DNA from: Persicitalea sp963803495 | GTDB lineage: Bacteria > Bacteroidota > Bacteroidia > Cytophagales > Spirosomataceae | DNA length: 64,000 bases | Assembly (NCBI GenBank): GCA_963803495.1 | Contig: CAWDMP010000002.1 | Location: 4,898,001 to 4,962,000, forward strand | Direction: 5' to 3' | Shown: positions 28,115-37,008 of the stretch, in pieces | Position numbering within the stretch: the first letter of the stretch is position 1 | How the letters are laid out: every line of letters starts with the position of its first letter | Translations under genes and position numbers: made by a program | The notes under the pieces: generated by a model | What the model saw: the letters and a program-made list of their open reading frames with translations, nothing else | The model's database searches: none | Told to the model about the DNA's origin: nothing

Positions 28115-28750
28115 TTATACCCCGTTTTCCATTACCGCCAGCAATTCGCTCACCATCATCGCCGTGGCGCCCCACACCTTGTAGTCCTGGATCAGAAAGT
28201 GTGGCGCCATCACGGTAGTGCCCGAAACGCTGATTTCGCTCGTACCCACGATGCTATGGTCCTCGATTTCGCGAAGAGGTACTTCGATCACCCGCTCTAC
28301 CTCGCGGGGGTCGGGCCAGAAGTCGGGGCGGTAGGGCAGGGCCGCGACCACGGGCAGCACGAAGAAGTTGCTGGGCGGAATGAAAAGCTCCGTCAGGACC
28401 CCAAGTACCTGCACGTCGTTGAGCCGGAGCCCGATTTCCTCCATCGCTTCGCGCTTGGCCGTGCGAATCAGGTCCTCGTCTTCCAACTCGTAGCGCCCAC
28501 CCGGAAACGCCATTTGTCCCGAATGCACGCCATCGTAAGCCGGGCGCAGGATGAGCGGTAGGTAGAGTTCGTTTTTGTGTGGATAAAAAAGAATGAGCAC
28601 CGCGCTCTTGCGGGTCCGTGGATTGGGTTTGATGTTGCGACGGCTAGCCGAAAGGGCTTCCATACGCGCATGGGCCAGGGGACCCGGCAAGGGTTTACTA
28701 AGTTTTTGTTGGAGGTCTTCGACGAAGGGTTGGAAAAAAGGATTAGACAT
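28115..28750 (-). CDS. CoA pyrophosphatase-type NUDIX hydrolase
   Basis: 211 residues. The NUDIX box is complete: GGRYELEDEDLIRTAKREA followed by MEEIGL (G-x5-E-x7-REx2EE-x-G). The UPF0035-like flank VLILFYPHKNELYLPLILR matches the CoA/NADH pyrophosphatase group (YeaB/NudL). It would hydrolyse CoA or related nucleotide diphosphates in the cytoplasm. It lies downstream of parC on the same strand. Confidence 0.85.
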   Translation of the reverse strand: MSNPFFQPFVEDLQQKLSKPLPGPLAHARMEALSASRRNIKPNPRTRKSAVLILFYPHKNELYLPLILRPAYDGVHSGQMAFPGGRYELEDEDLIRTAKREAMEEIGLRLNDVQVLGVLTELFIPPSNFFVLPVVAALPYRPDFWPDPREVERVIEVPLREIEDHSIVGTSEISVSGTTVMAPHFLIQDYKVWGATAMMVSELLAVMENGV

Positions 28751-28795
28751 GAATGGCTGGGGTCGTAAGGAAAAGCTTCTTGAAAAGCTTTGGTT

Positions 28796-30376
28796 TCAAA
28801 ATTCGTGCGGGTAGCGTTGGGCCAGTTGCTCGGCGCAGCGCTCGCCGTCCATGGCCGCCGACATGATGCCCCCGGCGTAGCCCGCCCCCTCACCGCAGGG
28901 AAACAGCCGCGCCACTTCGGGGTGTTCGCAGCTGTCGCGCTCGCGCGGAATTCGTACCGGCGACGAGGTGCGGCTTTCAATCCCGATCAGTTGCGCCTCG
29001 TTGGTGAGGTACCCGCGCATTTTCTTGCCAAATTCCCTGAATCCTTCGCGGAGCGGCGCCGCGATGTGGGCGGGCAGCAGGTCGTACATATCCACGGATA
29101 CCAGCCCCGGCTGGTAGGAGGTTTCGCGGAGTTCGGAGGAAACTTTCCCGGCCACGAAGTCGGCGGCCAGCTGGGCGGGAGCGGTCTGGCGTCCGCCCGC
29201 CACCGCGCAGGCGCGCTGCTCCACCTCGCGCTGTAGCTGCAATCCGGCCAGCGGACCGTAGTCGGCAAAGCGGCGGATGTCTTCGGGCAGTACCGCCACC
29301 ACGATGCCCGAATTGGCAAAGCGTGAGTCGCGCCGCGAGGGCGACATCCCGTTGACCACCAGCTCGCCGGGGGCCGTGGCCGCCGGAACGATAAAGCCAC
29401 CCGGACACATGCAAAACGAGAACACCCCGCGTTTCAGCCCTCCGTGGTAAGTTTGGGTTACCAAGTTGTAGGCTGAGGGCGGCAAATAAGGACCCCGATC
29501 GGCTTTGCCCTTGTACTGAATGCGGTCGATGGTACGCTGCGGATGCTCGATCCTGACGCCCAGCGCGAAGGGTTTGGCCTCGATGGCGACGTTGCGTTCT
29601 TGCAGCAACTCGAATATATCGCGCGCCGAGTGACCCGTTGCCAGTATCACGCCTGTGCCCCGGTGTACCTTGCCATCGGCTGTCACGACGCCGCGCATTC
29701 CGTTTTGGTCGATGATGAAGTCCGTCACTTTCGTGTCGAAGTGGATCTCGCCGCCCGCTTGCAGGATCGTTTCCCGCATTTCAGCCACGATTTTGGGTAG
29801 CTTGTTGGTGCCAATATGGGGGTGCGCCTCTACCAGTATATCCTCACTCGCCCCGTGGGCCACGAATATTTCCAGAATCCGCCGGATGTTGCCTCGCTTG
29901 TTGGAACGGGTATAGAGTTTGCCGTCTGAGTAGGTACCCGCTCCGCCTTCGCCGAAGCAGTAGTTGGAATCCGGGTTGACGGTGTGCTGCTTGTGAATCG
30001 CCGCCAGGTCGCGGCGGCGGGCGCGGACGTCCTTTCCGCGTTCGAGAATAATGGGTTTTATACCCAGCTCGATCAGCCGCAGCGCGGCAAAAGTACCTGC
30101 CGGACCGCAGCCGACGATGATGGCCGTCGGCCGATGACTAACGTTCTGAGTAGGTTTGCGGTACTCGATGACGTCGGAAGGTACCTCATTGATAAAAATA
30201 TCCACCTGCACATTGACCTTCACCTGCGCGCCCCGGGCATCGATCGACTGTCGGGTCTTGCGAATAAAAACGTCGTCCGTTTCCACAATCTTTAAAGTAC
30301 CCAGCACATACGCCCGCAGCGCGACTTCTTCCATCGCAATCTCGGGAGGCAGGATGTATTGTTTGGTTAAAAGCAT
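28796..30376 (-). CDS. FAD-dependent oxidoreductase (COG2509)
   Basis: 526 residues: an N-terminal 90-residue extension, then an FAD-binding domain (AIIVGCGPAGTFAALRLIE) and NYCFGEGGAGTYSDGKLYTR, with a C-terminal GEGAGYAGGIMSAAMDGERC. These are hallmarks of the conserved flavoproteins annotated as uncharacterised FAD-dependent dehydrogenases. The substrate is unknown. It is co-oriented with the NUDIX gene 46 bp downstream. Confidence 0.88.
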   Translation of the reverse strand: MLLTKQYILPPEIAMEEVALRAYVLGTLKIVETDDVFIRKTRQSIDARGAQVKVNVQVDIFINEVPSDVIEYRKPTQNVSHRPTAIIVGCGPAGTFAALRLIELGIKPIILERGKDVRARRRDLAAIHKQHTVNPDSNYCFGEGGAGTYSDGKLYTRSNKRGNIRRILEIFVAHGASEDILVEAHPHIGTNKLPKIVAEMRETILQAGGEIHFDTKVTDFIIDQNGMRGVVTADGKVHRGTGVILATGHSARDIFELLQERNVAIEAKPFALGVRIEHPQRTIDRIQYKGKADRGPYLPPSAYNLVTQTYHGGLKRGVFSFCMCPGGFIVPAATAPGELVVNGMSPSRRDSRFANSGIVVAVLPEDIRRFADYGPLAGLQLQREVEQRACAVAGGRQTAPAQLAADFVAGKVSSELRETSYQPGLVSVDMYDLLPAHIAAPLREGFREFGKKMRGYLTNEAQLIGIESRTSSPVRIPRERDSCEHPEVARLFPCGEGAGYAGGIMSAAMDGERCAEQLAQRYPHEF

Positions 30377-30484
30377 TTGGAACGGGGGAAGGGAAGACGG
30401 AAGTAGGGTGGAACGGTGAACAGTAGAGGGCTATCGGCTACTCAGTATGGTAGTGAAAGCGATCTCATAATTCATATCTCATAA

Positions 30485-30823
30485 TTAAGTATAACGGTAC
30501 GCCCACCAAATCAGCGCGAACTGTAAGGGTAGCCGACCCCAGCGGAACCAAGCGGGTATCTCCTGGAATTTTGCCGCGTAGGTCATATACACATTGGCTG
30601 GAAAAACAGCAACCAGCAACAGAATGATTCCCCAGGCCGCCCAGGCGCGGGTAGCCGGAATCAGGACCAGAACGCCAAGTACCACCTCCGCTACGCCCGA
30701 CAGCATGACCAGCAACGAATGCTGCGGCAGGTAGGGCGGCATGATTTTGAGGTAAAACGGCGGATTGACAAAATGGTTGACCCCGGCCAGGATGTACAGC
30801 AACCCCATCAGGTAAACGAACAT
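30485..30823 (-). CDS. DoxX-like small membrane protein
   Basis: 112 residues with four hydrophobic segments (LMGLLYILAGVNHFVNP, then LLVMLSGVAEVVLGVLVL). This pattern is that of DoxX/MauE-like proteins, whose roles range from quinone-linked electron transfer to unknown. The gap to the FAD protein holds a TCTCATAATTCATA repeat at about 30465-30487. Confidence 0.75.
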   Translation of the reverse strand: MFVYLMGLLYILAGVNHFVNPPFYLKIMPPYLPQHSLLVMLSGVAEVVLGVLVLIPATRAWAAWGIILLLVAVFPANVYMTYAAKFQEIPAWFRWGRLPLQFALIWWAYRYT

Positions 30824-30863
30824 AAAAAGAAGGTTTTTTGGAAAGGATTCGTTCTGATCGGCT

Positions 30864-32382
30864 TCACGATTTTACCGCAACGCCATTCTCCTGCAGCATG
30901 GCGGTGATGGTCTTTTTCAACGCATCGTTTTTGTGCTTGCGCTGCAGTACTTTGGGCGCCGCTACGCGCTCCTTGCAATCGAACAGGCCGCAACGGTCGC
31001 AGGTTTCGTTGACTTCGCGGCGCCGCAGCGCCGGATCGTACAGGAAGGCGATGACCTTGCGCGCATCTTCGTCGAGGTAGATACCCATCGTCACGCTCAC
31101 GTTCGGATTGAACGCGTAGCCACCCGGCGCGGCAAAACTAACCATCAGATAAGGTTCGCTCGTGTCGACATAACGCGAGATTTGCGCCTGGCAGATGGTT
31201 TGATGAAAGCCCTTGTCCAACTTGGTCCGCTCCGCCAGATCCTGCAACACGGTGATCGCCAGCCAGCGCCGACAGTAGTACTCGTCCTTCACCGTGTGGG
31301 GAATGTGCTTGCGCGCGATGTGCATCTCCTTCGTCAGGTCGAATTGCTCTTGCCCGCCAAAATTATTGAATCGCAAAAAGAACAGTTGGTTGATGCCAAA
31401 ATGCCGGGGCAGGATATTGCTCACGCGGTAGCAAAACGACTCGGGGGTAGTTTCGAAAAAAGTAATCATGTCGAGCAGGCGCTCCGGCTGCCAGGTTTTT
31501 TGCTCGAAAAAAGTTTTGAGCTTGGGTACCAGCAGCGTACGCCGCATGATGACGGCACTGGCAAAGTACGACGCCTTGAAATTGTTGAGCAAATGCTCGA
31601 ACGAATCGTCTTCCAGCAACGTGGTGCTGTACAGCCGATTGCTGAGCTTGAGGTAATGGTAGCCGAGCTCCCGACCGAAAATAAAAGATCGCTGCGCCGC
31701 TGAAAGGCCCGATTTGAGCAGCAGCCGGTAGCCGCTCGTCTTTGGAATCGCCAGCGACCGGACTTGCTTCAGCTCGGGATTGGCGACTTCGTCGATGGGC
31801 TCGATGCGGTACTGGTACTTCTCGGTGAGCAGGAACGCCAGGAAATGCTCATCTGCCACGTAATCGTCGGCGACGCCCGCCTCGGAAATGAACCGCTCGG
31901 CGGCGTGCTCGATGTCCTCGAAGTAGTTGTCGTGCATTTCCTGGTAGGTACGCAGCGCCGAATGGTAAAACCGCTCGACCGACACGTTGTAGTTGCGCGA
32001 AATCTCGATCAGCGTACCGATGAAGGCGCTTACCTTGGTAGGCGCGTCGGACAGCATTTCCAGCAGAGTCGATTGGTCGATGCCGAACAGTTCGAGCGGT
32101 AGTTCGGAGAGAATATTGGAGCTGAGCAGTTCCGAAATAGGTTCGAGGCGCTTGCTAAGTTTTAGACGATACCAGCGCGTCGTACTCCACTTCGAGCGCC
32201 GCGGCCAGCGCCATAATCTTGTCGGTCTTGGGATACTTCTTGCCCTTTTCTATCTCGTTGATGTACGACATCGACAATCCTGATTTCTTGGATACTTCGT
32301 TGAGCGACATGCCGCGGTCGAGCCGAAACTGCTTCACTTTCAGGCCAAGAATCAGTTTGATGTTATCGGAGTTTAGGGCCAC
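30864..32382 (-). CDS. XRE regulator with IrrE-like domain (frameshifted)
   Basis: About 505 residues from the GTG at 32382. The N-terminal XRE helix-turn-helix is clear (RGMSLNEVSKKSGLSMSYIN). The frame breaks near 32160: TCTAAAACTT read with one A fewer continues SKLSKRLEPISELLSS into the large C-terminal part. That part resembles the IrrE/ScfR type, but where a metal site HExxH would be expected it has GRELGYHYL, so both histidines are missing. The C terminus has a CDRCGLFDCKER cysteine cluster. Likely a ligand-sensing repressor; the target is unknown. Confidence 0.8.
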
Positions 32383-32446
32383 GGAGTTAGGGAATAGGGT
32401 AGGGGATAAAGTTAGTGATTTTATCTATAGGGCTACGGCACAAAGA

Positions 32447-32475
32447 AAAAGGCCGGAATGATTTCCGGCCTTTTC
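32447..32475 (-). terminator. Bidirectional terminator
   Basis: AAAAGGCCGGAA / TTCCGGCCTTTT with a TGAT loop is a perfect 12-bp stem with T runs on both strands. It serves the leftward lipoprotein gene ending at 32500. Confidence 0.85.
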
Positions 32476-32499
32476 GTCTTGAAAAAATAAACAGAAAAA

Positions 32500-33040
32500 C
32501 TATTCCGGTAGGTCGAAGGCTTTCCTAACCGCTTCGTAGTCTTTGTAGTCGATCTCGGCGTTCAACCGACCAGCCGCAGCGGGAATGATTACGACGCGTA
32601 CGGCCTGGAATTGTCGCTTTTTAGGTGTCTCATCCAATTGAAACAACTGAATGATCAGGTTGACGCCCTGTATGGCGTAGGCAAAAGAGTAGTTGGAGGC
32701 ATCGTTGGTAAAGGCCACGATGCCAGGAAGAGGCCACCAGACGTCACCGGATTTGGCGTACACCAGAATCACCCCATTCTCGACCGCCTTGATACTGGCC
32801 TCACCGACTTCGAATCCTCGGCCTGCATCGCCCTCAGCGTTAGTCGATAGCGTATCGAGAGTAATCTGAATGGCACCGCCACCGCCGGTGGGCGCCCGGT
32901 TCACCCTTAGCTCCGGGGGCACCCGCCACGCCTGGAGGGCCCGGGGCACCGGACGGACCCGCCGGTCCTTCGGGGCCTTTGCAGGAATAATAGAAGGGCA
33001 GGGTGCCCAGCAGCAGAACATAGAGTAGTTTGCGTAGCAT
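32500..33040 (-). CDS. Collagen-like lipoprotein (frameshifted)
   Basis: Begins with a lipoprotein signal (MLRKLLYVLLLGTLPFYYSC) followed at once by Gly-X-Y triplets (GPEGPAGPSGAPGPPGVAGA and on), about nine in a row. The frame shifts near 32905, where a CCC run with one C fewer gives GATGGGGAIQITLDT. The C-terminal globular part of about 130 residues (VWWPLPGIVAFTNDASNYSF) is not recognised. Collagen-like triplets usually form a trimeric stalk, so this may be a surface trimer. The start is the ATG at 33040. Confidence 0.8.
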
Positions 33041-33176
33041 AAAGTATGGTTTTATATAAGGTTGAAGAATTTGCTGACCAAGATAGGCAAAAATGCGAAA
33101 AGGTAGAAGTTGTTTTGTCCCGCCAATTGTCCCGAACACAAGAAATGCCGCTCCTGATAGCAGAAACGGCACTTTG

Positions 33177-33263
<87 letters not shown>

Positions 33264-33280
33264 CTGTATTGAAGCGGGTG

Positions 33281-33311
33281 CAAAGATAGCCGAAACCCGC
33301 CGAATCCCAAA
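33281..33311 (-). promoter_or_regulatory. Promoter of tRNA-Ser
   Basis: On the minus strand, TTTG, 19 bp, TATCTTTG is an exact match to the Bacteroidetes promoter consensus, 17 bp before the tRNA. It abuts the asparaginase stop codon. Confidence 0.8.
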
Positions 33312-34355
33312 TCACAAGCTCATTTCGCCGCGCAAAGGGGCCGACAGCCACGCCCGCTGCTGCGCCGGATCAGCCGTTTGGGCCAATACGAACATCATTT
33401 TGGTGATGGCGGCCTCAGCTGTGATGTCCGAGCCGCTGATGACGCCGACCTCCTTCAGGAATTTGCTGGTTTGGTACTGCCCCTGCGTCACGCGACCACC
33501 GTCGCATTGCGAAACGTTGAACAGCAGTAGGTTGCGGTCGATGGCAGCCCTGATTTCGTCCAGAAACCAGGCCGCCGTGGGGGCGTTGCCCGCCCCGAAG
33601 GTTTCAAGTACCACGCCCTTCAAACCCGGGATGTGAAACACCGCACGAACGACTTCGCGGCTAATGCCCGGAAATATTTTCAGGAAAGTCACGTTTCGGT
33701 CGAGCTTTTGATGGAGGCGTAGCTCGGTACCCGGCCGATGCGGCTGCAGGTACGGCAGCAGGTACTCGATGCTGACCCCGGCCCGCGCCAAAATCGGGTA
33801 GTTTTCGGATTGGAAGGCATTGAAATCGGAGCTCTCTTTTTTCTTGGCCCGGTTGCCCCGGAGCAACAGCGAATTGAAATAGATGCACACTTCCGACACT
33901 ACTGGTCGTTGGGCTCCGTCGGTGGCGGCGGCGATTTCGAGCGCCGTGAGGAAATTCTCGCGGGCATCGGAGCGCGCGATGCCGATGGGTAGTTGCGCGC
34001 CAGTCAGGATGACGGCTTTGTTGAGGCCTTCCAGCAAATAGCTGAGCGCCGAGGCGGTGTAGGCCATCGTGTCGGTACCGTGCAGGATCACAAAACTGTC
34101 GTACTGCACGTAGTGGTCGGCGACGATGCGGGCAATTTCGATCCACAGCTCGGGCGTCATATTCGAAGAATCGATCGGCTCGGCCAGTGGCAAAAAGGTG
34201 ATCTCAAAATCAAACCGGTTGATCTCCGGTACCTTCTCGATGATCTGCTCGAAATCGAAGGGTACCAGCTGCTTACCGGCGGCCTCGTAGACCATGCCCA
34301 AGGTACCACCCGTATAAATCACAAGCACCGAGGCCCGCGGCGGCGTGGGCGACAC
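33312..34355 (-). CDS. Type I L-asparaginase
   Basis: 347 residues hydrolysing asparagine to aspartate and ammonia. Both active-site motifs are seen: VLVIYTGGTLGM near the N terminus and VILHGTDTMAYTASALSYLL around residue 90. There is no signal peptide, so the enzyme is cytoplasmic. The start is uncertain: GTG at 34355 is used here, but an upstream open frame (NYPGHYKPIRINPV) suggests a start about 15-20 codons earlier, where only ATT-type codons exist. That region merges into a 7-nt repeat. Confidence 0.9.
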   Translation of the reverse strand: MSPTPPRASVLVIYTGGTLGMVYEAAGKQLVPFDFEQIIEKVPEINRFDFEITFLPLAEPIDSSNMTPELWIEIARIVADHYVQYDSFVILHGTDTMAYTASALSYLLEGLNKAVILTGAQLPIGIARSDARENFLTALEIAAATDGAQRPVVSEVCIYFNSLLLRGNRAKKKESSDFNAFQSENYPILARAGVSIEYLLPYLQPHRPGTELRLHQKLDRNVTFLKIFPGISREVVRAVFHIPGLKGVVLETFGAGNAPTAAWFLDEIRAAIDRNLLLFNVSQCDGGRVTQGQYQTSKFLKEVGVISGSDITAEAAITKMMFVLAQTADPAQQRAWLSAPLRGEMSL

Positions 34356-34394
34356 GGGGTTGATGCGGATGGGTTTGTAGTGGCCGGGATAGTT

Positions 34395-34432
34395 GATAAT
34401 TGAAAAGGGATAATGGATAGTTGAAAATGGAC
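34395..34432. repeat. 7-nt degenerate repeat before asparaginase
   Basis: Units such as TAGTTGA, TAATTGA, AAAGGGA and TAATGGA follow each other at a 7-nt spacing. They occupy the likely leader of the asparaginase gene. Confidence 0.6.
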
Positions 34433-34456
34433 CGTGCGGCCGGAACCTTCATTCGA

Positions 34457-35221
34457 TCAGAAATTTCTGACCAAAGTCTTGGCGTTGCGGGTGGTGGCCT
34501 GGATGAGTTCTGCTTTGGGAATTTGTTTCAGGTCGGCCACGCGCTGCGCGATAAGGTCGAGGTAGGCCGGTTCGTTGCGCTTGCCCCGGTGGGGCGTGGG
34601 CGCGAGGTAGGGGCTATCGGTTTCGAGGACCAGATGTTCCAGTCCGATGTGCGGCAGTACCTTGTCGAGGCCGCCGTTTTTGAACGTAGCTACGCCGCCG
34701 ATGCCTAATTTAAAGCCCAGTTCGATCGCTTTCTGGGCTTCGTCCAGGGTACCTACAAAGCAGTGGAAAATTCCGGTCAGGCATGGGTCAGCGATCTTCT
34801 CGATCAGCGCCGCCGTTTCCCAAAAGGCATTTCGGCTGTGAATGTCGATCCAGAGATTGTACTTCAACGCCAGACGGCACTGGTACAAAAAGGCCTCTTC
34901 CTGCTGTGCCCGAAAGGTTTTATCCCAATGCAAATCCATCCCGATTTCGCCAATGGCCAGGAAAGAACGCTCGGCCAGCTGCTGCTCTACGATTTCGAGT
35001 TCTTTTTCAAAATCCTCCTTCACGTAGCAGGGATGCAGCCCCATCATCGGCAGACAACGGTCGGGGTGGGCGTCGGCCAAGGCCAGCATTCCGGGAATAG
35101 TCTCGTGATTGCAATTGGGCATCCAGATCTGCTCGATGCCCGCCGACCAGGCTTCTTGCAGCGTGGCGTCGCGGTCGTCGGCAAATTGTTCGTCGTAAAT
35201 ATGGGCGTGGGTTTCTATCAA
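34457..35221 (-). CDS. TatD-family hydrolase
   Basis: 254 residues. Metal-binding motifs of the TatD amidohydrolase fold are seen: IETHAHIYDEQ, AIGEIGMDLHWD, DIHSRNAFWET and LVLETDSPYLAP. The family has 3'-5' exonuclease or D-aminoacyl-tRNA deacylase activity. The only sensible start is TTG at 35221, directly next to a 7-nt tandem array; no ATG is available near it. Confidence 0.92.
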   Translation of the reverse strand: MIETHAHIYDEQFADDRDATLQEAWSAGIEQIWMPNCNHETIPGMLALADAHPDRCLPMMGLHPCYVKEDFEKELEIVEQQLAERSFLAIGEIGMDLHWDKTFRAQQEEAFLYQCRLALKYNLWIDIHSRNAFWETAALIEKIADPCLTGIFHCFVGTLDEAQKAIELGFKLGIGGVATFKNGGLDKVLPHIGLEHLVLETDSPYLAPTPHRGKRNEPAYLDLIAQRVADLKQIPKAELIQATTRNAKTLVRNF

Positions 35222-35260
35222 AGGGAGTGATGAGTGATGAGTGATGAATGATGAATTATT
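35222..35260. repeat. 7-nt tandem array next to the tatD start
   Basis: GAGTGAT three times, then GAATGAT and GAATTAT, at an exact 7-nt period. It begins five bases from the TTG start of the TatD gene and ends at the stop codon of the upstream GT2 gene. Confidence 0.85.
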
Positions 35261-36265
35261 TTATTCGTAGGCTCGGCCTTTCCAGATGGTTTGGGTGGGA
35301 CGAAGGTAGTTGATGAGCATGAGGGTGTTATTGAGATTGAAATAAAACCAAAACAGCGGCACATACCTGAGAAGGTCGATTTGACCTAAAATAAAGATGG
35401 CGCTAAGTGCGATTGTGGTTACCAGGATGTAATGGGCTAACGCCAGAACACCGGCCAGGACGGGCGAGAAAAACAGGACGATCACAAGTACAGGTACCAG
35501 CAAAGCCGAAAAGAAAAAGCTCAATTTAATGGGCCAGGGGGCTTGCATCGCGCCTTTGACCCAACGCTTGCGCTGAATCAGGAGTTCGGCGGTGGTGCGG
35601 GTAGACTCGGAAATAGACAGAATTTCTGGTTGAAAGCCCTGTTCAAAACCATAGCCTTTCTCGATAATCGCCACGAAAAGCTGAAAATCCTCTACGATCG
35701 AAAAGCCGATCGTCTCGTACCCTCCCACCGCTTCGTAGGCCGCCCGCCGCACGACCATATTGTTGCCCATGCCCGTGAAAGGAATTTTTAAAAATGAAAA
35801 AAAACGCATGGCGGCGAGCGAAAATAGCCATTCGAGCGACTGCATGGCCGCAAAAGCACCGGTAGGCGTCATGCGCGTTACCCCCACGACGACCCCGGTT
35901 TTTTTATCGAAAAGCCGCAGCATCGATCCGATCCAAGTAGGAGCGACGGCGATGTCGGCATCGCAATAGAAGTAGAAGTCTCCGGTAGCAAACTGCCCAA
36001 GCTGGGCCAGTACGTTGGCTTTTCCCCGCAAACCTGGCAACTGGCTTTCGATGCGATGGTACTTAAAGTTAGATTTATCCGTGACGAAATCTTGCACCAG
36101 CACCGCCGTGGCATCGGTCGAGTGGTCGTCACCGACCAGTACCTCGAACGCTTCCTTCGGGTAATTTAGCCGGTCAAGGGCGGTGAGGCAGCGGACGATG
36201 TTGGCCCCCTCGTTGCGGGCCGCCACCAGGATGCTGACCCTGGGGGGATCGGGCAAAGCGGTCAT
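35261..36265 (-). CDS. Family 2 glycosyltransferase, membrane
   Basis: 334 residues: a GT-A domain (VSILVAARNEGANIVRCLTA, LVGDDHSTDATAV, YYCDADIAVAP) and a QxxRW motif (IQRKRWVKGAM) typical of processive synthases, followed by three C-terminal membrane segments. It probably uses a nucleotide sugar at the inner membrane. Its ATG overlaps the stop of the deacetylase gene by four bases, so the two are coupled. Confidence 0.88.
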   Translation of the reverse strand: MTALPDPPRVSILVAARNEGANIVRCLTALDRLNYPKEAFEVLVGDDHSTDATAVLVQDFVTDKSNFKYHRIESQLPGLRGKANVLAQLGQFATGDFYFYCDADIAVAPTWIGSMLRLFDKKTGVVVGVTRMTPTGAFAAMQSLEWLFSLAAMRFFSFLKIPFTGMGNNMVVRRAAYEAVGGYETIGFSIVEDFQLFVAIIEKGYGFEQGFQPEILSISESTRTTAELLIQRKRWVKGAMQAPWPIKLSFFFSALLVPVLVIVLFFSPVLAGVLALAHYILVTTIALSAIFILGQIDLLRYVPLFWFYFNLNNTLMLINYLRPTQTIWKGRAYE

Positions 36266-36895
36266 GGTAGTTCTTGCATCGGAATACTTTTAAATTCGTA
36301 GCCCAGGTGGCCAAAGTGGTCGAGCGTGCGAGGTAGGGCGTACTCCAGGTTGCGCCGGGCCTTATGACTATCGTGAAAAAGCACGATCGAACCCGGTCGA
36401 CCGTACCGGATCGTTTGGGCAAGACAGCGTTCCGGGCTAAGGTTGAGTGAGAAATCACCGCTCAGCACATCCCACATCACGATGCGGTGCTTGAGCCGAA
36501 GTACTCTGGCTTGACTTCTCTTGATCCGTCCGTAGGGAGGGCGGAATAGGGTGGTAGGAGTCGCCATTTCTTGGGCGCAAAGTTGCACATTTTCGAGGTA
36601 GCGCGTGTCCTCATTCTTCCAGCCGTTGAGGTGGTTGTAGGTATGGTTTCCTACCGAATGGCCTTCTGTTTTACTCCTGTCAAAAATCGTCGGATGCTTG
36701 CGTACGTTATCGCCGATGCAGAAGAAGGTAGCCAGGGCCTCATGCGATTTCAGCGTGTCCAGTACCCAGTCCGTCACCTCCGGGATGGGACCATCGTCGA
36801 AGGTGAGGTACATGACTCTTCTCCCGCGTCGGCATACGCCAGACAAAACCCGGGTAAATCAAGCGTAACCATAAAGGGGCGTTGTGAAGAAACAA
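36262..36895 (-). CDS. Polysaccharide deacetylase, NodB type (frameshifted at N terminus)
   Basis: All five NodB motifs are present: MYLTFDDGP, HSVGNHTYNH, FRPPYGR, MWDVLSGDF and VLFHDSH. Expected reaction: metal-dependent removal of N- or O-acetyl groups from a polysaccharide. The N-terminal part FLHNAPLWLRLIYPGFVWRM is in another frame; one base is missing near 36812 (TREK then VMYLTF). With this restored the start is TTG at 36895, beside a 7-nt repeat. The flanking GT2 genes suggest the enzyme edits their product. Confidence 0.85.
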
Positions 36896-36900
36896 ATGTT

Positions 36901-36921
36901 TGGTGAATGATGAATGATGAT
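36901..36921. repeat. 7-nt repeat next to the deacetylase start
   Basis: GAATGAT twice and then GATGGGG at a 7-nt period, ending about eight bases from the proposed TTG start. Confidence 0.6.
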
Positions 36922-36959
36922 GGGGTCAAGAACGGGCTTATTCATGCCTTAACGAGTCC

Positions 36960-36982
36960 CTGCCACATGCTTTAGCTTGTGG
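36960..36982. repeat. Palindromic dispersed repeat
   Basis: CCACATGCTTTAGCTTGTGG can fold into a compact hairpin. Its core ATGCTTTAGCTT recurs inverted at about 50738 (AAGCTAAAGCAT), so it is a dispersed element. Confidence 0.5.
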
Positions 36983-37008
36983 CTCAGAGGCAAAGCTCCA
37001 ATGATATT

